This document shows, one piece after another, positions 20,421-32,461 of a stretch of DNA of 64,000 bases (position 1 is the stretch's first letter; each line of letters opens with the position of its first letter). The DNA lies in assembly GCA_026261815.1 (NCBI GenBank), contig JAMPIT010000693.1, positions 43,427-107,426 on the forward strand. The letters run 5' to 3'. This DNA comes from Monarcha castaneiventris obscurior (Eukaryota > Chordata > Aves > Passeriformes > Monarchidae). Below the pieces are notes generated by a model. It was not told where the DNA came from. It searched no databases and was given only the letters and a program-made list of their open reading frames with translations. A program made the position numbers and the translations under genes.

Positions 20421-20506
20421 CCCTGGATGTGCTGCGGTTGCCGTTCTTCGCTTTTTGGGATGGAATTTTGGCCCCTTCCCAATTATTTTAACTTTTCTTC
20501 CTGATT

Positions 20507-20512
20507 ATTAAA
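20507..20512 (+). terminator. Candidate ART-A polyadenylation signal (ATTAAA)
   Basis: ATTAAA lies about 465 bp after the ART-A stop in an AT-rich stretch that ends the gene-like sequence. Confidence 0.55.
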
Positions 20513-20589
20513 CTGGATTTGCCTCAATCCATGAGTTTTCCCCCTAATTTTATCCCTCCAGACAAGGAGGAGGAAAAGGGGGAAGGGTT

Positions 20590-21182
20590 AGGGGGTTTGG
20601 ACCCAAATTAAGGGATTTAGGCCTGGTTGAGGGGATTTAGACCCAAATTAAGAGATTTAGGCCTGGTCTGTGGGATTTAGACCCGAATCAAGGGATTTAG
20701 GCCCGGTTTAGGGGATTTAGACCCGAATTAAGGGATTTAGGCCTGGTTTAGGGGATTTAGACCTGAATTAAAGGGTTTAGGCCCGGTTTAGGGGATTTGG
20801 ACCTGAATTAAAGGGTTTAGGCCTGGTTTAGGGGATTTAAACCCAAATTAAGGGATTTAGGCCCGGTTTAGGGGATTTAGACCTGAATTAAAGGGTTTAG
20901 GCCTGCTTTTGGGGATTTAGACCTGAATTAAAGGGTTTAGGCCTGGTTTAGGGGATTTGGACCTGAATTAAAGGGTTTAGGCCTGGTTTAGGGGATTTGG
21001 ACCTGAATTAAAGGGTTTAGGCCTGGTTTAGGGGATTTGGACCTGAATTAAAGGGTTTAGGCCTGGTTTAGGGGATTTAAACCCGAATTAAGGGATTTAG
21101 GCCCGGTTTAGGGGATTTGGACCCAAATTAAGTGGTTTAGGCCTGGTTTAGGGGATTTGGACCCAAATTAAGGGGTTTAGGT
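20590..21182. repeat. About 40-bp satellite (GGGGATTTAGACCTGAATTAAAGG)
   Basis: About fifteen tandem units alternate ggggatttagacctgaatta and agggtttaggcctggttta. Degenerate relatives lie at 52,860-53,110 on the far side of the ART cluster. Confidence 0.9.
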
Positions 21183-21184
21183 GA

Positions 21185-22465
21185 TGTCTATGTAACTCAG
21201 GTCGCAACAACAAAGTGCTTACATAGCTTGAGACATAAGATATCTGTATAACCTCAATATCAATATAATCCAAATCATGACTTTTTATCAATGGTACGTG
21301 AAGAATATTAATATAACCTGAAGCACAACCTTCTACACTTATATCGCCTGAATCATAGCTTTTACTTATGCAGCCTGAATCGTAACTTCTGTACCTACAA
21401 CCTGATGCTTATAACCTGAATCATAACTTTTGATATCCATATAATCTAATATGAATAACGTTTTATGCAATGTAATGGCTAATATACAGTTAACTGGTTG
21501 CTTATATGCAGAACAGAAAAAAAGAAAAGAGATAAAAACTTACCAGGTGTATAGCTTTAGAGATAAATAAGTGTAGCACTAATGAGAAATTGGCAAGCCA
21601 AAGCCAATTAGCCACAAAACAAAGAATTTAGGTCAGTTAAGACCAGATGGACTGAAGGGCACCACAACTGCGCGTGCCTCGGAGACAAAGTTAAAAAGTT
21701 CAAGTGCAAAGAAGACTTTAGGAGCCTTCATCAAAGACCCCCGAAGACCCCCAAATTGGGGAAGTGCAATGCAAAGAATTATCTAATAACCATGAGATCA
21801 TGCTATGTAAATTAGTTCCAGTGCCTGTGTGATTATGCTGTAATGACACAGCAACATTAAGCAATTTTATTCAAATTTCCTGTATAAATACACCACAGAA
21901 CGTGACAAAGGTGGGTGAGTTAGGAGGAGAAATCCCCCTCACCACCAGCGCTGCAATGAACAAATCCCTGCTCTGCAGACATCGCTCTGTGGGGATTTAT
22001 TTCCAGCCCATCTTTCGGGCATCGAAATAAAACCCTTATTACTGTCACTGGCAGATGGTCTCGTGTGCACCTTCATTCGGGCAGAGGAATTTCCAAAGCA
22101 CCTTCACACTCGGATCCTGACACTGCTGCACCCCGCCTGCCCCCCGGGGGTTTGGGCTCCTTCCTGCCGCTGCAGCCCGCTGCTCCCGAGGGTGCTGCCG
22201 AGGCTCCAGGATCGGCTGCCCCGGGCCTTTGTGAAGCTTCTCTTCCATCCCGTCCCCTCCGGGCCAAGCCGCCATTGCCGCGTGCTCCCCGAGCTGCGCC
22301 ACAGCGCCCCCTGCAGGCTTGGAGGACCCATGGCAGCCGCCAGCGCCCCTGCAGGCCGTGAGCGGAACTGCGCCGAGGGGAGGGCGCTGGGAGAGGGGGA
22401 AGGGACCTTTCACTGGGACCTTTCACTGGGGGCCGGGGGTTGTTCTTTTGATGCCTTTCTTGGTC
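21185..22465 (+). mobile_element. LTR-like segment, forward copy of an inverted pair
   Basis: AT-rich sequence with a TATA-like tgtataaata near 21,880 and aataaaaccc near 22,025, in LTR-like order. A GC-rich block follows (22,080-22,440). The whole segment reappears inverted at 36,868-38,150 with good similarity. Family unknown; no intact reading frame. Confidence 0.6.
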
Positions 22466-25400
22466 TTAAAAATCAAGAGGCGAACACGGTGATATAAATA
22501 AAGTACGCCCAATTAATATAAAACAAATATAAAATTTATTTTGTGTCCGAGAGTTCAAACGCGCAAAGCCATGATCGAAAAAGGAGACAGTGCCAAGCCC
22601 GGGCTTGGAACTGGGTGAACACAGGTCTGACCTCTATCGCATCAGACCTCCCTCTGTTCACAACCACTGCTTCCAATGGCTTATTTTTATACAGTTTTTC
22701 CCAGAGAGTCCGGATCTTGGATGTTATTTCTGTCAATCAGCGTATGCATGAAGCATACTATTCACGAAGCTGGGAGGAACAAAACATATCCTGTCTCTGA
22801 TGAATGCCCCATCACCGGAGGATGTTATCTGATGGTTCATGATGTTCCATATCTTGGTTCCAGATCCAGTCGTTAGCACCTTGCACCTGGGAGGGGATTT
22901 TTTGCAGATCCTTAATCAGTCGAGCTTAGGAAGAAATTTCTCATAGATATTAATCAGTTCTTCCGAGAAGTCCTCCTTGAAAATGTAAATATCAGGAGAC
23001 ACCTTAGCTTCTTTCTTGATGAGTCGTTATTCTCGTAGCTCAGTTTTTGGGATGTAAATCAGTTTTCCTTAAGTGTTACAATTCTCCCAAGACTAGTTTT
23101 ATTCGCTTTTAGCATTGGTTACATCTTAACTTTGGTACATAGTTTGATATTGTATATTTGAGCACGAATTACCCATTTTATTTATAACAATGGTTAGAAG
23201 GGGAAAAAGGGTTTTACCTTGGTATTTATTGTAAGGATCCTTAGGTGCACCACGAACAGGTCGATTACACCTCTGTGCACCCCCCCATCCCCACTGCAAA
23301 GTCCCCCTCTTCTAGATCTGGTCTTACATTCTAGGTCTTACTAATTAGCATATTTATTAAATATTCCCTAATGAGAGGCTCAAATGAGCCCCCCCTCCCA
23401 AGGAACCTTCCCCTGGATGGTTCTGTCTTAGTTTACAGAATGTGTCCTGGAGAGGACCTTGGGCTCTGGGCACCCTGGCACCTGAACTACGAAGCCTCTA
23501 AAATGTTTAGTCCCTTAGCTTAACAAACAAGTCCAAGAAGGGAGGCAAAAAAGCACCAAGAACACAGAAGTTGCAAAAAGCTATAACAGGGGTATAAAAG
23601 TAAAGACAAAATTCATCATGGCATCACTTCCTTTCTTTTGTTTGCTGTCGCTGTCACTGTGACACATTCTGTGCCCTAAATCGCTCCTGATGGGAGAGGC
23701 TTCCTGAGTCCCCACTAGAGGCTCAGTGACGGACGGTGTCGCCCTGATTTTTGCAGTCTTTTGATGTTTTTCATTCCTGTAACGGAATTCTCATGCACTT
23801 TGCTCTAAGCATAGGTGTATTTAGCTAACTGTCCCTTTGTTTCCAGACTTTTCCTACGGCGGAGAAAGATGATGGACTTTGTGTTTGACCCCTGTGGTTG
23901 GAGAGGTGGTGACCTCACCCTCCCATCCACGGCTGGTTGTGAAAAGGTATGAAAATGATGGAAATAAACAAAGGCAGGGCTTTTGCCGGGCGCTCCTGTC
24001 CTGAGCCGAGCTTGAGTCTGCGTGCTTCTTTTCGTGTCCAAGTGCGACAGGACGGCACAGACCAGCACTCAGCCTCTTCTTCTTCTGGAGTGGTTTATTT
24101 AGTTCTTATCAGCTACAGGGTTACAGGGAACGCAGCGAGAGGAGAGAGATGCTGCGAGTGACCTCGTGTCAAGATTTCACAGCCCTTTTAAAGGCATTTA
24201 GCCCAATAGAAGTTTGAAAGGACAGACATTTTTACTTTTCCACCAATGTCCAGTAAATCACCTTGTAACGCAGACAGGAACTGTGGCAAATTCTACCCAA
24301 CCATACTAAACTACTTCCACTGCAGAAAATGGAGGTCTGGAAGAAGGAGCACGATGTCTAAAATGATGTAAACATCCACCATTTTGGAAACCTCACTATT
24401 TATCTATTTACTACATAAACCAACCCAAAACCTCTAAATTCTTCACCCTGTGACATTCTTACATAATATTCTACTGCCTAGTTCACATCGGTGTCGATTT
24501 TAATTCTTCCCAGAGTGTGGGCAGTTTTCTCCATGGATAAAGGTCAAAACCAGCCTTGTTCATGGGGGTTAAATTCTTTAAAACAGGCAGAGGAATATTC
24601 TCTGCTCTCTGAATTCCCACACCATGGTTGTTTTTTGTTTGCCTTGTTGTTCATCCTAGGAAATTATGAGGCCAACAGCTGGTCTGGGGGCTCAACAGAG
24701 TCAGACCTGAACTGGTCAGAATTCACCTGTGAGAATTTTACAGTGGGAATTTTGCAGCTTTGGCGAAACCCACGGAGAAGGCCAAGAAGATAATCAGTGA
24801 GAGAAGATGCTCTGGACACCAGGAGAGGATGTCCTTGTTATGGGACATTGAGAGTTGTCTTGGGGTGACTCTAGGATGTGGATCCCCTATCATGGCTCTA
24901 TGCCAGAAAATTAATTTTGTGCCTTTAAACTGAGCTTGAGAGGGGAGAAAAAAAAACAAATGAACTTTTCAAAGCAGTTCCCAAGGACACAGAGATGGAG
25001 ACCCCTCTGCGTTCTCCGGCTGCAGGAGCATGGAGGGAGCTCCCTGCCTGTCTCTTCAGCCAGCTCTTGGGGCTTTTTTCCCTTCCCTTTTTTTCTCTGG
25101 CGTGTTTCCTAGGACTTTGGGGTTTTTTTCCCTTTTTTCCTCTTCTGGACTGTTTCAATAACATCAGAACACATCAGGAGAACTTCTCTTCAGGCCCGGA
25201 GGGGGCCTAAGGCCACCCCCCACGGCAGCTCCGAGAAGGAGGGACCACACCTACAAGAGGACTCTAATTTCTTCCCAGGTTTTCTCATTATAGTGGTGGG
25301 GTTTTACTATTTAGCATTATTATCCTATTCCTGTGTGTTTGTTAATAAATAGGTTTTATCTCCTTCACTTTCCTTTGAGGAATTTTTTCCCGAACCTGGT

Positions 25401-25820
25401 GAGGGGAAGGGTAGTTGTAACCTGACTTTCTCCCAGAGGATCCATTGCTAGATTTTGGCCAAAACCAGCACAGGAGTGTACAAGGAAAAGTTGTGGATAA
25501 TACGTAGCAGCTATACTTTTGCTTGTTCAGCTAATTGTTTTATTACCTGAACGCTCTGTCTGTTTGCTGAACAGCCTTGTTGTTGTTTGCTAAGCAGCCA
25601 ACCTCAATAAGCCACAGCCATTGTAAAGAGGTATAAGAAGAGCAGTAGAGAAAATAAAAAATCTTTTCTATCCCTCTCGACTTTGGGTTACAAGTGTGTG
25701 CTTTTGTGTCCACCTCGACAAAGCCACGTACGGGTAAGGTTCTCATGGGTGAATTCTGACCAGATTCAGGTCTGACTCTGTGAAGCCCCCAGACCAGCTG
25801 TCAGCCTCATCAAGTCCAGA
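22466..25820. other. 3.4-kb block absent from the inverted copy; includes LTR-like sequence
   Basis: In the inverted partner (36.8 kb) the sequences on either side are almost joined, so this block is extra here. The part at about 24,050-24,640 is related in reverse complement to 41,060-41,700 and carries AATAAA on the minus strand (near 24,096), suggesting a minus-oriented LTR remnant. The rest has no recognised gene. Confidence 0.45.
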
Positions 25821-25984
25821 TCTGTTATTCCTTTTGTCATATCTGTGTCTGAAATCCCCTTAATTTCAAAATTAGAATAATTCGGAGGGAAGGGGCTCAG
25901 ATTTTCCTTTCCCAGGGAGGCTCCTGCCTTCCTTAGCAGACACCTGGCTTTAAAACCCAGGCAGCCCCACATGTCTTAAAAATA

Positions 25985-26340
25985 ACCCTTGGTATCCTAA
26001 AGATCACCTGCGGGGATGAAAGAGGAAACACTGCCGGGGATTGCTGGCAAATGGATTTTCTGAGCTACCACGCCAACGGGGATTCAGGTGTCTCCTGGTG
26101 CTGGAGGATCCCTTGTCCAGGAGCTTTCCCTGCCGCTCCAAGGCCAGGGAAGTCACCCAGGCACTCCCCAAAGAGATCATCCCCAGGCTGGGGGTGCTCC
26201 AGGGGTGTCCTCTGATAGGGGACCCCACTTTGTACCTGAGGTGCCACAGCGGCTCCGTGAGCAGTGGGGAGTGGGGCTGGGGGCACTGGGGGGATTCGGG
26301 ACCGTGGGAGCGGGACTGGGGTCCTGGGGGTGAGAAATAA
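25985..26340 (+). pseudogene. Endogenous retrovirus integrase fragment, copy 1
   Basis: Two overlapping frames carry integrase-core-like pieces: WQMDFLSY in one, and CLLVLEDPLS followed by KEIIPRLGVLQ in the other, resembling the gammaretrovirus-like catalytic core. The frame is broken and the rest of the virus is absent. It sits upstream of ART-B and is repeated upstream of C and D. Confidence 0.7.
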
Positions 26341-26639
26341 CAGAGAGAATGGAAATGTTCAGTTCCCCTTCAGGTGCTGGGGTGGAGCTTAAAGCTGAAC
26401 TAGCGAAGAAGATAAAGGATGTAAAAGTGTGGACACAGCAGGACAAATGCGTCTGGAACCAGTGAAGAAACAGGCAAAGGGAACTCCAGTGGGGTTCTTG
26501 GCGAGTTCTGTAAGGCAGAAAGAGCAGCACGTGCCCAAAGTGAAAGTTCAAGGCAAGGTCATTTGGGATATTGGGGCCCCCAGTGAAAATGACCCCCAGA
26601 TACCCCATTTTTAGGACTCTCCAGGACCATAAAAGGACA

Positions 26640-26885
26640 TCGAGGAGGAGGTGGAGCCATGGAAATTATTTATAAGAAAAGGGCTGTTTCTGTGTTCCAT
26701 AGGGGACCCATTTTAATGAATATTTATAATTATGATGGATAAATACCTGTGGCAAAGACTCCCCTGAGCTGCAGGACCAGGAGAGACGCGCTGTGAGCCC
26801 GGCGCTGATAAAGAATTTGGCTTTTGGATACCTCCAGTTCTGTCAGGAAATTCACTCCGGCCAATTTCGGTATTGGGGGCTGGGG
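26640..26885 (+). promoter_or_regulatory. Conserved 5' module upstream of ART-B (candidate promoter/first exon)
   Basis: A TATA-like gataaata at 26738-26745 is followed by a conserved block (ctgagctgcaggaccaggag ... ccaatttcggtattggg). The block occurs in the same relative position upstream of C, D and E. A possible donor (TTTCG|GTATTG) ends the conserved block. Confidence 0.45.
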
Positions 26886-27602
26886 ACAACTGGGGGGGAC
26901 AGGGGACCGTGGAATTGGGGCTCTGGGGGGCCACGTGGTGGGGACATTGGGGGAGAGTGTGATGTGGGATTGTTGTCCTGGGGAAAGCCGGGGGACCCTG
27001 CGGGAAATGGGACTGGGGTTCGCAGGGCTCTGGGGGCACTGGGGGGGGGACTGGGAGTGGGACTGGGGCCATGGGAGGGCTGGGGGCACTGCAGGGGGCA
27101 GGGGATGGTGCCCGGATTTGGATGGGGGTCCTGGGGTGTATAATTTCCAGCAATGCCAAAGGGGACACTGGACTGGGAGTGGGTCTTGGGTTTGAGGGTG
27201 GGCTGAGAGGGACACTAGACGGGTCAGGGAGTTAAGCCTGGATTTGGGTTGGGGTCCTGGAGGGCTGAGGGGACACCAGGGGAGTGACACAGGACTGTGG
27301 GAGTGGGATTAGCATTCCTGGGGAGGGGCTGCAGGACACTGGGGCATCCAGGAGTGAGCCCAGGATTTGGGATCAGGGTCCCAGGACATGTCCAGGGCTC
27401 TCCTGGCCAGGGCTGCCCCCCCTCTCCCTGGGCTAATCCCACTCTCCTTCCCCAGCCCTTGATGGAGGAACCCTCCCCATGTCCCCTGGTGTCCCTCCGT
27501 GTCCCTCCATGTCCCTCTGTGTCCCTCCGTGTCCCTCCATGTCCCCTCAGCATCCCGGTGTCCCCCAGTGTCTCACGCTGGTCCCGGTGGCCTCTCCCCT
27601 CC

Positions 27603-29318
27603 CCGGACCCCCCGATTTGGACCCTGGCACTGCTGGCAATGACCGTGGCCACTGCAGTCACCAAGGTGGTGCCCCTGGACATGGCCCTGGACTCCTTCGA
27701 TGACCAGTACCGGGGCTGCCGGCACAGCATGACCGCGGCGTTGCCGGCCCTCAACCACTTGGAGCTCCAGCAGAACCCTCTGTTTGCCCAGAGCTGGGCG
27801 AAGGCCGTGGCCGAGTGGCAGAGGCGGGGGTCCCGTGGGTCCCCTCTGTCCCCAGACCAGGCCATCACCCTCATGGCCTACACAATGCGTGAGCAGTATA
27901 ACGATGACAGCCTGTACAAGGATTTCAACGAGGCCGTGCGAGAGGCCGGGCGCTCCCCCCAGGAATACTGGGACAACTTCCACTTCAAGGTGCTGCATTT
28001 CCTGCTGACCGACGCCCTGGCCACTCTGAGGGGCGCCCAGGGACCGCGGTGCCACCGCGTGTTCCGGGGGGTGCGCGGGGTCCGGTTCGAGGCGCGGCCG
28101 GGCGACACCGTCCGCTTCGGCCGATTCACTGCTGCGGAAAGAGATCGCTCAGCAATTCGGGACGGACACCCTGTTCCACGTGCAGACGCGCCACGGCGTG
28201 GGCATCCAGGAGTTCTCCTCCAACCCTAGTGAGGAGGAGGTGCTGATCCCACCCTTCGAGACCTTCAGGATCACCGATGTCACCCAGGAAAGGGACAGGG
28301 CGTTGATCCAGCTCCGCTCCACCGGGACCTTCAGCAAATACAACTGCGAGTGGCAGCGACGCGACGTCACGGGGGTGACACGGGGGACGGGGACACTCGC
28401 TGTGGGTATGGGGACACCCAGGATAAGGCCTGGGGGACAGGGACACTCCCTGTGGGTATGGGGACACCCAGGATAAGGCCTGGGGGACAGGGACACTCGC
28501 TGTGGGTATGGGGACACCCAGGGTAAGGCCCGGGGGACGGGGACACCCTGTGCTGGGGATGGGGGACAGGGACACCCCCTGTGCGTAGGGGGACAAGGAC
28601 ACCACATCTGGAGACACCCACTGTAAGCACGGGGACAGGGATGGGGACCACCGCCACTGGGAGGGGACAGGGACCCTCCTGTACTGACCCTGTCCCTCCC
28701 CTCTGCAGACCAGCTCAGTGGGGACAGGCCCTGTGTGCTCCACATGGGAGGCCTGGGACCACCCTAACCCCTCCTGAACCCCTGTCACCCCCTGTGCCCC
28801 CTCACAGCACCCCCTGACTCCCCCTGACCCCTGACTCCCCTGAAGCCCACCATGACCCCCCTGACACCCCTCACTCCCTGTATCTCCCCACTGCCTCCCC
28901 CCCGACACCTTGTCACCCATAAACCCCCCATGGCCCCCCTGACCACCAAACCCCCCCCTGCACCCCCGGCCTCTGCTCACCCCTAACCCTTCCCCTGCCC
29001 ACGGCCCCCACCTCTCCTGTCACTCCTAACCCTCCTTCATGGCCCACTCCAACCCCCTCACTCGCCCCATGGCCCTCCTGACCCCCCTGATCCCCACCTC
29101 CTACGGGCCTCTGTCCCACCCGAACGCCCCTCGTGACCCCCCCTGTACCCCTGTAACCCCTGACCCCTCCCTGACCCCCCTCAAGCCCCTCATTCCCCAC
29201 AGCCCCTCTGACCCCCCTCTTTGTCCCCCCAGGTGGGAGCATCCACAGGGCCCCCACCCACCTCAGAGGGCTCCTCTTGGCCGCCTCAGCCCTGGCAGTG
29301 GCCACCAGGATCCTCTGA
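27603..29318 (+). pseudogene. ART-B: ADP-ribosyltransferase pseudogene
   Basis: Homologous to ART-A, C and D over 27603-28360, 28709-28747 and 29233-29318. Lesions: (1) the position aligned with the start ATG is CCG (27603-27605); the next in-frame ATG, at 27639, lies inside the signal peptide. (2) Compared with A and D, 8 nt are missing near 28,129-28,132, shifting the frame and removing the serine motif. (3) The exon 1 donor GT reads GC at 28361 with a changed preceding base. (4) The exon 2 donor lacks GT after 28747. The arginine (VFRGV) and ExE (EEEVLIPPFE, now in another frame) remain, and the GPI-signal exon is still open. An upstream in-frame ATG exists, but would give an odd low-complexity N-terminus. 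Confidence 0.85.
28380..28600. repeat. Minisatellite in ART-B first intron
   Basis: Units of about 60 bp containing gtgggtatggggacacccag and taaggcctgggggacaggg. Confidence 0.8.
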
Positions 29319-29963
29319 GCCATGAGGCAATGCAGGTGACCGTGGTCACCATGATCACCAAGGCCACCAGGACTCCCAGAGCAATGAGGTCACCAAGGCC
29401 ACCATGGCCACCATGGCCACTGTGGTCACCTTGGCCACTATGGCCACCATGAGGCCACAGGTGCCACCACTGTCACTGTGGTCACTGTGGCCACCACAGA
29501 CACTCTGGCCACCAGGGTCACTGTAACCAACCATGGCCACTGTGGTCACCAAGGCCAGAAGGACCCACTGACCCATGAGGCCACTGCAGGCGCTGTGACC
29601 ACTGTGGCCACCAAAGCCACTGTGCAAAGCAATTCTTTTAAAGATTTCTATTGAAGCAATTTTATTAAATAATTTCATCAAAACAATTGTATTGAATAAT
29701 TCTCTCAAAGCCAGCAAAAAGAGGCAATTCTTAAGCAGGGCTCCATGTCCCTCCCCACACCAACACTCCTGGGAAGGTCTCTCTCTCTCAGCCTCGTGGA
29801 GAATCCTTGGGGAGCGTCCCCTTCCCGAGGGGGGAACCGCACACACGGATTTCATCCCAAGCAGGAATACGGGAGAGGAATCTCTGCCTGAGAGGGGACT
29901 GGGCATTGCCAGGGTCAGGGGACTGGACAGTGCCAGGGTCAGGGGACTGGATGGTGCCAGGGT

Positions 29964-30024
29964 CAGGGGACTGGACGTTGCCAGGGTCAGGTGATCGACA
30001 GCCAGGCCCGGCTCTGGTGCTTCA
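29964..30024. repeat. Left copy of a 61-bp duplication flanking an LTR insertion
   Basis: The 61 bases here are repeated exactly at 30740-30800. The inverted paralogue near 49,570-49,620 has the sequence once, without the LTR. Confidence 0.9.
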
Positions 30025-30080
30025 GTCGATAGAGCATGAGAATCTCAGGGTCGTGGGTTTGAGCCTCACGTTGGGCGCCA
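30022..30080 (+). other. tRNA-Lys-derived sequence adjoining an LTR primer-binding site
   Basis: From the D arm to the terminal CCA this matches tRNA-Lys (CUU type): tcagtcgatagagcatgaga, then the TPsiC arm, then cgttgggcgcca. The anticodon stem halves TGAGA and TCTCA are separated by one base, so six loop bases including the anticodon are absent. The last 18 nt (30063-30080) read on the minus strand are a Lys-type primer-binding site 2 bp from the LTR end. It is not a functional tRNA gene. Confidence 0.75.
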
Positions 30081-30082
30081 GT

Positions 30083-30741
30083 TGTTGGTGTCTGGAGCGT
30101 GGGGCTTCAGACGGTCGGGACAAACGGGAGACAGGAGATCTCTGGTGCTGGTCTTAGAGCATGAGATTTATTGATGAAGGCGTGGGTGTAAAGGGGACCT
30201 GCTAGGAGCTGCCAGACGCAGCTCGAAGCAGGTCAGAAAAGCACTGAAGAGATGCAGGGGTGCAGAAGTGGTGTAGGAAGAAGAGGGGCAAGAGAGTAAA
30301 AGCAAGAGGGCAAGAGAGCAAGAGCAAGAAGGCAGGGCAAGAGAGCGAGTTCCCGTTTGCAGCACAATAAAGCATCTTTCGTGCTGAATATTCTAATTTC
30401 CATTAACCAATCTAGAACAAGCTACAAATCTTATAACATTTACATACAGCCTATAGGAATCATTGTATTACCATATGAGGTTACATTTTAAACTCTAAAA
30501 ACTACGTTTTGGACCCTCTGCTAAGCTGGGAGGGTTTGCTCTGAGCCTTGGACCTTTCTGCAGAGAGCATTGTTTAATCAAAGGGGATTATCTTCAGCCG
30601 GCCACACCATTGTTTTCCAGTTGTTCAGTAACTGGGGTTGGGTAACTCGAAGCTTGTCTTCATTTCAATCTCGCTTATAGTTTTCATATTCTCAGCATCT
30701 TTAGCCAGGCAGTCACATTTATGAGCCTGTTCACCCACACA
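30083..30741 (-). mobile_element. Solo LTR, minus orientation, with attached PBS/tRNA sequence
   Basis: About 659 bp with TG...CA ends (minus strand TGTGTGGG ... CCAACA). AATAAA lies at 30167-30172 on the minus strand, near the expected R/U5 position, and a Lys primer-binding site follows the U5 end. No internal retroviral genes are present. Confidence 0.75.
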
Positions 30742-30800
30742 GGGGACTGGACGTTGCCAGGGTCAGGTGATCGACAGCCAGGCCCGGCTCTGGTGCTTCA
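30740..30800. repeat. Right copy of the 61-bp duplication
   Basis: Exact repeat of 29964-30024. The first two bases overlap the LTR end, so the target duplication could be read as 59 bp. Confidence 0.9.
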
Positions 30801-31900
30801 CCCTCAGTTGCTCATTCAGGCTTGGTGATTTGGGCCGGTTTTAGCCCAGCTCAGCCCCAAAATCAGCACAAGACCCCTCTCAATCCACCCGCGATGGCCA
30901 CAAATGGGGCATTGTCCCTTGGCCCCATTCCAGGCAGAGCATCCTGCCACATCCTGCAGCTCAGGGGGACCTGAGCGTGGCTGGAGGGAGCTTCGAGCTG
31001 GGCAGGGGCAGCCCCGCTGCTCAGGGTGCCAGCCTGGGCTGAGGAGGTGCCAAACTGGGCCGAGGAGGTGCCAAGCTGGGCTGGGGAGATGCCAGGGCAG
31101 TGCCCTGTCCTATTGGAACCCAAGGCACGCCTCGGGCTGCCCTGGGGGGTCAGGAGCCCCAGCAAGGGGGTCCCAGACCCTGGCAAGAAGCCCGGCTTTG
31201 ACCTCAGCCCATGGGAAAAGTTACCAACACTGCCAGAAACATTGCAAGCCTCTAGGGTTTGAAACGTATAGTGGATTAGTTTTTTACAAGGTAAAGAAGT
31301 AGATTTTAGGGTTTTTAATATGAGGATGAAGGGTTTAAGATGGAGGATTTTGGGCATTGCCCTGTTCTTCTTCTTCTCCTCCATCTTCTCTGGTGGTGGT
31401 GGCACAAAATGATTGGTAGAATGAAAAAGAGGTAGAAATTCCGTGTCTAGAATAGGTGCAAATGAATTGGTACAGAACAGTAACTAATAAATGCGTTGTG
31501 AAGAATGGTTGGATCATGGAAAGGGCACAAAAAGGACGGGACAGCCCAGGACTGGGCAGTGCCCGCTCGGACTCGGCTGCATCAGATGTGCGGCCGGAGC
31601 TGAGAGCTGGCAGAGATAAGGAGAAATAAACAACCTGAAACAACATCTGCAGGTGTTTCTCATCTGCTCGGGCTCGGGGTGAAGCTCCCCAGAGGTGAAG
31701 ATAAGAACCAGCATTTGTGCAGAGTACCCAACTCCCACACCAGCCTGGGCTGAGGAGGTGCCAAGCCGGGTTCTGGAGATGCCAGTGCAGTGCCAGCCCT
31801 GTGCCAGCCTGGGCTGAGGAGGTGCCAAGGCGGGTTCTGGAGATGCCAGGGCAGTGCCAGCTGTGGTGGTGCATCCACCTCACATTTCCAGGCAGCACCA
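30801..31900. repeat. Segmental duplication, inverted at 48,455-49,570
   Basis: Long similarity in reverse complement, including gtgatttgggccggttttag and the ctgaggaggtgccaa repeats. No conserved reading frame is recognised. The similarity continues leftward past the LTR to the ART 3' region. Confidence 0.75.
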
Positions 31901-32461
31901 TGACCTGAGACATGCTCCTTAGGCCTTGGCCTTGGCAAACAGCCCCTGGGCTCAGCTCCTCTGAGCTCATCAGAAATTCTGGCGGCTCCCAGGCACTGCT
32001 GCTGCCCAACGAGCTCCTGGTTTCTTTAGGAACTGCCTTGGAATCTGTTTTTCTTCCCTCAAAGGCACGACGTCCCCGTTCCCACACTTTCAAAGAACGT
32101 TGCCGACCCAAACTGGGGCCGGGCTGACACATGGTTCTGACTAAAGCCCATCTCTTGGGGCCCTACAAGCAGCGGGCCAAAAGGAGCCCTTTGGAGCTCT
32201 CCTGGGCTGCAGGGGTGATCAGCGACCTCCCTCTGAGTGGGGCCTCTCTGAGCTGGGACCTCTCCTGTTTGTGGCACTCGGGGGATGCCCAAACAACGAG
32301 GGACCCTGGGCTGATCCCCCCAACTCCTCCAGGCTCAACCCTTCACTCAAATCTTCCTCTGAGGAGACGCAAAAGCACCCGGAGCGAGCATTTCCCTGCC
32401 CCTGAGGGGAATTTCTCACAGGTGCCGTGCACTGACTCTTTCTGTCTGTGTGCACACTTGG
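31901..32461. other. No recognised feature
   Basis: Moderately GC-rich sequence without a gene, tandem repeat or mobile element that I can identify. Confidence 0.4.

Noticed and set aside
22063..22497. Open frames in the GC-rich block shared with 36.8-37.3 kb
   Set aside because: They are open on several frames and both strands, with no domain; they lie downstream of an LTR-like segment and look like retroelement leader sequence.
30006..30080. Functional tRNA-Lys gene
   Set aside because: The anticodon loop is missing, the CCA end is encoded, and the first bases belong to the duplicated flank; it reads as a primer-binding-site extension of an LTR.
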